A stretch of 6,869 nt of DNA from Bradyrhizobiaceae bacterium (GTDB lineage: Bacteria > Pseudomonadota > Alphaproteobacteria > Rhizobiales > Hyphomicrobiaceae): NCBI GenBank assembly GCA_947475855.1, contig CANJPN010000338.1, positions 1-6,869 of the forward strand, written 5' to 3'. The notes under the pieces are model-generated. The model worked only from the letters and a program-made list of their open reading frames with translations. It did not search any database and was not told the origin of the DNA. Shown here one piece after another: positions 5,088 through 6,869 of this stretch. Each line of letters opens with the position of its first letter. Position 1 is the first letter of the stretch. The translations under genes were made by a program, and so were the position numbers.

Positions 5088-6239
5088 ATGTCCATGATGC
5101 CAAAGCTGCCGCCCGATATCGCGACGCCTGCGGTCGTGATCGACGCCGCGCTGCTGCAGCGCAATCTCGACACGGCCGCGCGCATCAAACGCGAAAGCGG
5201 CGCAAAGGTGCTGCTCGCCACGAAAGCGTTCGCGCTACCTGCCGTGTTCCCGATGATGCGCGAGGTTCTCGACGGCACGACGGCGAGCGGCGAGTACGAA
5301 GCACGGCTCGGGCGGGAGACGTTCGGCAAAGAGGTGCACGTCTACGCGCCCGCCTTTTCAGAGACAGAGGTGCGCAACCTGTTGAAACTTGCCGAGCACA
5401 TCTATTTCAACTCGGCTAGCCGGCTTCAGAGGTTCCTGCCGATGGTGAAGGCGGCCGGCGGCAAGCACGTCGGCATCCGCATCAATCCGGGCTATTCGAA
5501 CGCGACGCTGGGCGGGGCGCTCTATGATCCGTGCGCGCCGTGCTCGCGGTTCGGCGCGACGGCCGACACGCTCGACGGCATGCCGTGGGGCGACATCGAC
5601 ATCCTGCACGCGCATGCGCTTTGCGAAAGCATGGCTGAAGGATCTGTTAGCCTGATCGAGCACGTGAGCCGCAACTTCGCAACGTATATCTCGCGCGTGA
5701 AGTCCGTGAATTTCGGCGGCGGTCATTTCATCAACAAACCGGGCTACGACGTCAGCAAACTGATCGCGGCGATCAAGGAATTCCGCGCAAAGCACGGCGT
5801 GGACGTTATCCTGGAGCCGGGCGGCGGGCTCACGGTCAACGCGGGCTGGCTGGTGTCGACGGTGCTCGACATCCATCGCAACGAGAAAGACATCGCGATC
5901 CTCGATACGTCCGCCTCGACGCACATGCCGGACGTGCTGGAGGTGCCGTACACCCCACCGGTCGTCGGCGCCGGCAAGCCCGGCGAGAAGCGCCACGACT
6001 ACATTCTCGGCGGGAAGACGTGCATGACCGGCGACGTCATCGGCGAGTTTTCGTTCGATCACCCACTCAAGGTCGGCGACCGCGTCGTGTTCGGCGACAT
6101 GGCGCAATATTCGTTCGTAAAGAGCACGACGTTCAACGGCACGCCACTGCCGGATCTGGCGGTGCTCGAGAAGGACGGCACGTACCGTGTGGTGCGGAAG
6201 TTCGGTTATGAGGACTTCGCGCGGCGCGTGGGTGCTTAG
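5088..6239 (+). CDS. nspC: carboxynorspermidine/carboxyspermidine decarboxylase
   Basis: A 383-residue cytosolic PLP enzyme of the alanine-racemase/ornithine-decarboxylase fold (type III) that decarboxylates carboxynorspermidine or carboxyspermidine, the last step of the aspartate-semialdehyde route to norspermidine or spermidine. Barrel domain: TPAVVID (13-19), Schiff-base Lys46 in LLATKAF, ASGEYEA (67-72), RINPGYSN (131-138), the NspC-typical LHAHALCE (173-180), NFGGGH (208-213) and the PLP-phosphate segment LEPGGG (242-247). Second-domain active-site residues: HMPDVLE (279-285), GGKTCMTGD (308-316) with Cys312 and Asp316, and MAQYSFVKSTTFNG (338-351). In alphaproteobacteria the product is most often spermidine. 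The partner carboxy(nor)spermidine dehydrogenase usually lies next to nspC but is not in this window. Start chosen by GGAG five bases upstream. It is convergent with mutL. Confidence 0.95.
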   Translation: MSMMPKLPPDIATPAVVIDAALLQRNLDTAARIKRESGAKVLLATKAFALPAVFPMMREVLDGTTASGEYEARLGRETFGKEVHVYAPAFSETEVRNLLKLAEHIYFNSASRLQRFLPMVKAAGGKHVGIRINPGYSNATLGGALYDPCAPCSRFGATADTLDGMPWGDIDILHAHALCESMAEGSVSLIEHVSRNFATYISRVKSVNFGGGHFINKPGYDVSKLIAAIKEFRAKHGVDVILEPGGGLTVNAGWLVSTVLDIHRNEKDIAILDTSASTHMPDVLEVPYTPPVVGAGKPGEKRHDYILGGKTCMTGDVIGEFSFDHPLKVGDRVVFGDMAQYSFVKSTTFNGTPLPDLAVLEKDGTYRVVRKFGYEDFARRVGA

Positions 6240-6292
6240 AGCGCGGCTACGAACAATAACTGCGTCGAATTTCAAGCCAACCTCTCGATTCT

Positions 6293-6340
6293 CCTCCCCC
6301 CAATGTGGGGAAGGTGGCCCGTAGGGCCGGAGGCTACGGG
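6293..6340. repeat. palindromic intergenic repeat, unit 1
   Basis: CCTCCCC (6293-6299) pairs with GGGGAAGG (6307-6314) with one bulged A. It is followed by GGCCC-GTA-GGGCC (6316-6328), which competes with CCCGTAG (6318-6324) pairing CTACGGG (6334-6340). The order 'C-rich arm, G-rich arm, AAGGTGGC, small hairpin, GCCGGA' resembles dispersed repeats common between genes of Rhizobiales. It starts 53 bases after the nspC stop and may act as that gene's transcript end or stabiliser. Confidence 0.6.
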
Positions 6341-6394
6341 ATGCACACATCGGCTTCACGTGCCCCAGATGCAACCGTCAAACGGGGAAGTCTT

Positions 6395-6417
6395 CCCCTC
6401 CCCTGAATGGGGAGGGG
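6395..6417. repeat. palindromic intergenic repeat, unit 2 (perfect 9-bp stem)
   Basis: CCCCTCCCC (6395-6403) and GGGGAGGGG (6409-6417) are exact complements around TGAAT, making a very stable hairpin. The G-rich flank continues to GGGATGGGGTG at 6420-6430. Just upstream, GGGGAAG (6384-6390) can also pair with CTTCCCC (6392-6398), offering an alternative fold. Confidence 0.75.
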
Positions 6418-6493
6418 CAGGGATGGGGTGATTTCCAGGAGTTGTGGGGGCGATTTACGGGAAAGTTTCTCCCGATGAGCCGCCCCACCCCTT

Positions 6494-6513
6494 CCCCTCC
6501 CCGCTGGGGAGGG
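6494..6513. repeat. palindromic intergenic repeat, unit 3 (inverted relative to unit 2)
   Basis: CCCTCCCC (6495-6502) pairs exactly with GGGGAGGG (6506-6513) across a three-base GCT loop. Its flank CGCCCCACCCCTT (6481-6493) is close to the reverse complement of the G-rich flank of unit 2, so the two units are copies in opposite orientation about 50 bases apart, facing mutL and nspC respectively. Confidence 0.7.
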
Positions 6514-6649
6514 AGAGGCAATTCGCAAATTCGGTTATCCGAGCTTCAAGGTTTCCTCTTGCGACTCGTCTGTGTGAAAGCCGTGAGGCTAGAGGGGGAA
6601 GCCCGATTTACGATTCAGCGATTGTTCGGAATGACCGTAGAGCCCCACA

Positions 6650-6869
6650 TCACCGCCGGCCGAACAGGCGCTCGATGTCGCCGCGCTTCAATTCGACGTA
6701 GGTCGGGCGGCCGTGATTGCACTGGCCTGCCTTCGGAGTCGCTTCCATCTCGCGGAGGAGCGCGTTCATCTCCTCGGGCGTGAGGCGGCGGCCGGCGCGG
6801 ACGCTCCCGTGGCAAGCCATCGTCGCGGCCACTGCGTCGAGGCGCTCCTTCAGAACGAGGCCGGAGCCG
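6650..6869 (-). CDS. mutL: DNA mismatch repair protein MutL, C-terminal end (partial)
   Basis: The minus-strand frame runs in from the window end and stops at 6652-6650, giving the last 72 complete residues of MutL, the mismatch-repair ATPase that links mismatch recognition by MutS to strand excision. Visible marks are LKERLDAVAATMACHGSVRA, with the conserved ACH-x-S-(V/I)-(R/K)-A motif of the dimerisation domain, then TPEEMNALLREME, then GQCNHGRPTYVEL, equivalent to the C(P)HGRPT metal-site motif of nicking-type MutLs, and a final DIERLFGRR. The Cys and His of these two motifs are the zinc ligands of MutL endonucleases. The DQHA-x2-E-R motif lies upstream, outside the window. The gene continues beyond 6869. 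No terminator is evident directly downstream. Confidence 0.95.
   Translation of the reverse strand, partial: GSGLVLKERLDAVAATMACHGSVRAGRRLTPEEMNALLREMEATPKAGQCNHGRPTYVELKRGDIERLFGRR

Larger units (their letters stand above)
6240..6649. other. repeat-rich intergenic region between convergent nspC and mutL
   Basis: These 410 bases show no credible gene: the short open frames lack Shine-Dalgarno sequences, run through palindromes and encode low-complexity sequence. Three C/G-rich palindromic units occupy 6293-6340, 6393-6430 and 6481-6517. The remainder (6518-6649) is more ordinary sequence without a recognised element, including no clear U-tract terminator for mutL. Confidence 0.7.

Noticed and set aside
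4937..5329. N-terminal extension of the PPOX-fold protein by 131 codons
   Set aside because: The extension overlaps the start of nspC on the other strand, shows no family sequence, and the inner ATG has a clear Shine-Dalgarno.
5358..6374. Long open minus-strand frame (338 codons) opposite nspC
   Set aside because: It lies wholly antisense to a well-conserved enzyme. The translation is rich in Arg, Ala, His and Val with no recognisable motif, as expected from the reverse complement of GC-rich codons.
6442..6783. Plus-strand frames crossing the palindromic repeats into mutL
   Set aside because: Their 5' part is repeat sequence and their 3' part is antisense to the conserved MutL C-terminus. 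The protein is low-complexity Arg/Ser/Pro.

Overview
This window is high-GC, compact chromosomal DNA that reads as an alphaproteobacterium, most likely a member of the Hyphomicrobiales (the Bradyrhizobium/Rhodoplanes/Hyphomicrobium type). Three things point there: the MutL C-terminus, a carboxynorspermidine/carboxyspermidine decarboxylase of the rhizobial kind, and C/G-rich palindromic intergenic repeats. An orphan TTT (Bug-type) solute-binding protein also fits. The genus cannot be fixed from this sequence alone.

Layout. Bases 1-111 hold the last 36 codons of what looks like an IS1595/ISXO2-type transposase, followed by a gene-free stretch to 266. A D-2-hydroxyacid dehydrogenase lies on the minus strand (267-1217). 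It is divergent from a plus-strand pair: a Bug-type periplasmic solute-binding protein (1356-2429) and, 34 bases on, an acyl-CoA-dehydrogenase-fold flavoprotein (2464-3657) with the signature of flavin-dependent monooxygenases. These three look like a small catabolic module for an unknown organic acid. No TTT membrane subunits or flavin reductase are present here, so partners must lie elsewhere.

Then comes a single-LysM lipoprotein (3781 or 3805 to 4323, plus strand) with its own candidate promoter. It is convergent, with a one-base gap, on a minus-strand FMN-binding PPOX-fold protein (4325-4936). A 151-base divergent spacer leads to nspC (5088-6239, plus strand), a PLP-dependent decarboxylase of polyamine synthesis. 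nspC is convergent with the 3' end of mutL (6650-6869, minus strand, cut by the window end). The 410 bases between them contain three C/G-rich palindromic units, two of them in inverted orientation, and no credible gene.

Start sites for most genes were moved inward from the longest open frame, using Shine-Dalgarno matches and signal peptides or family starts. I saw no tRNA, rRNA, CRISPR array or riboswitch. I found no convincing new biological system. The most interesting points are the flavoprotein/Bug/dehydrogenase cluster, a perfect 12-base tandem duplication that carries the start codon of the Bug protein, and the paired inverted palindromes between nspC and mutL.
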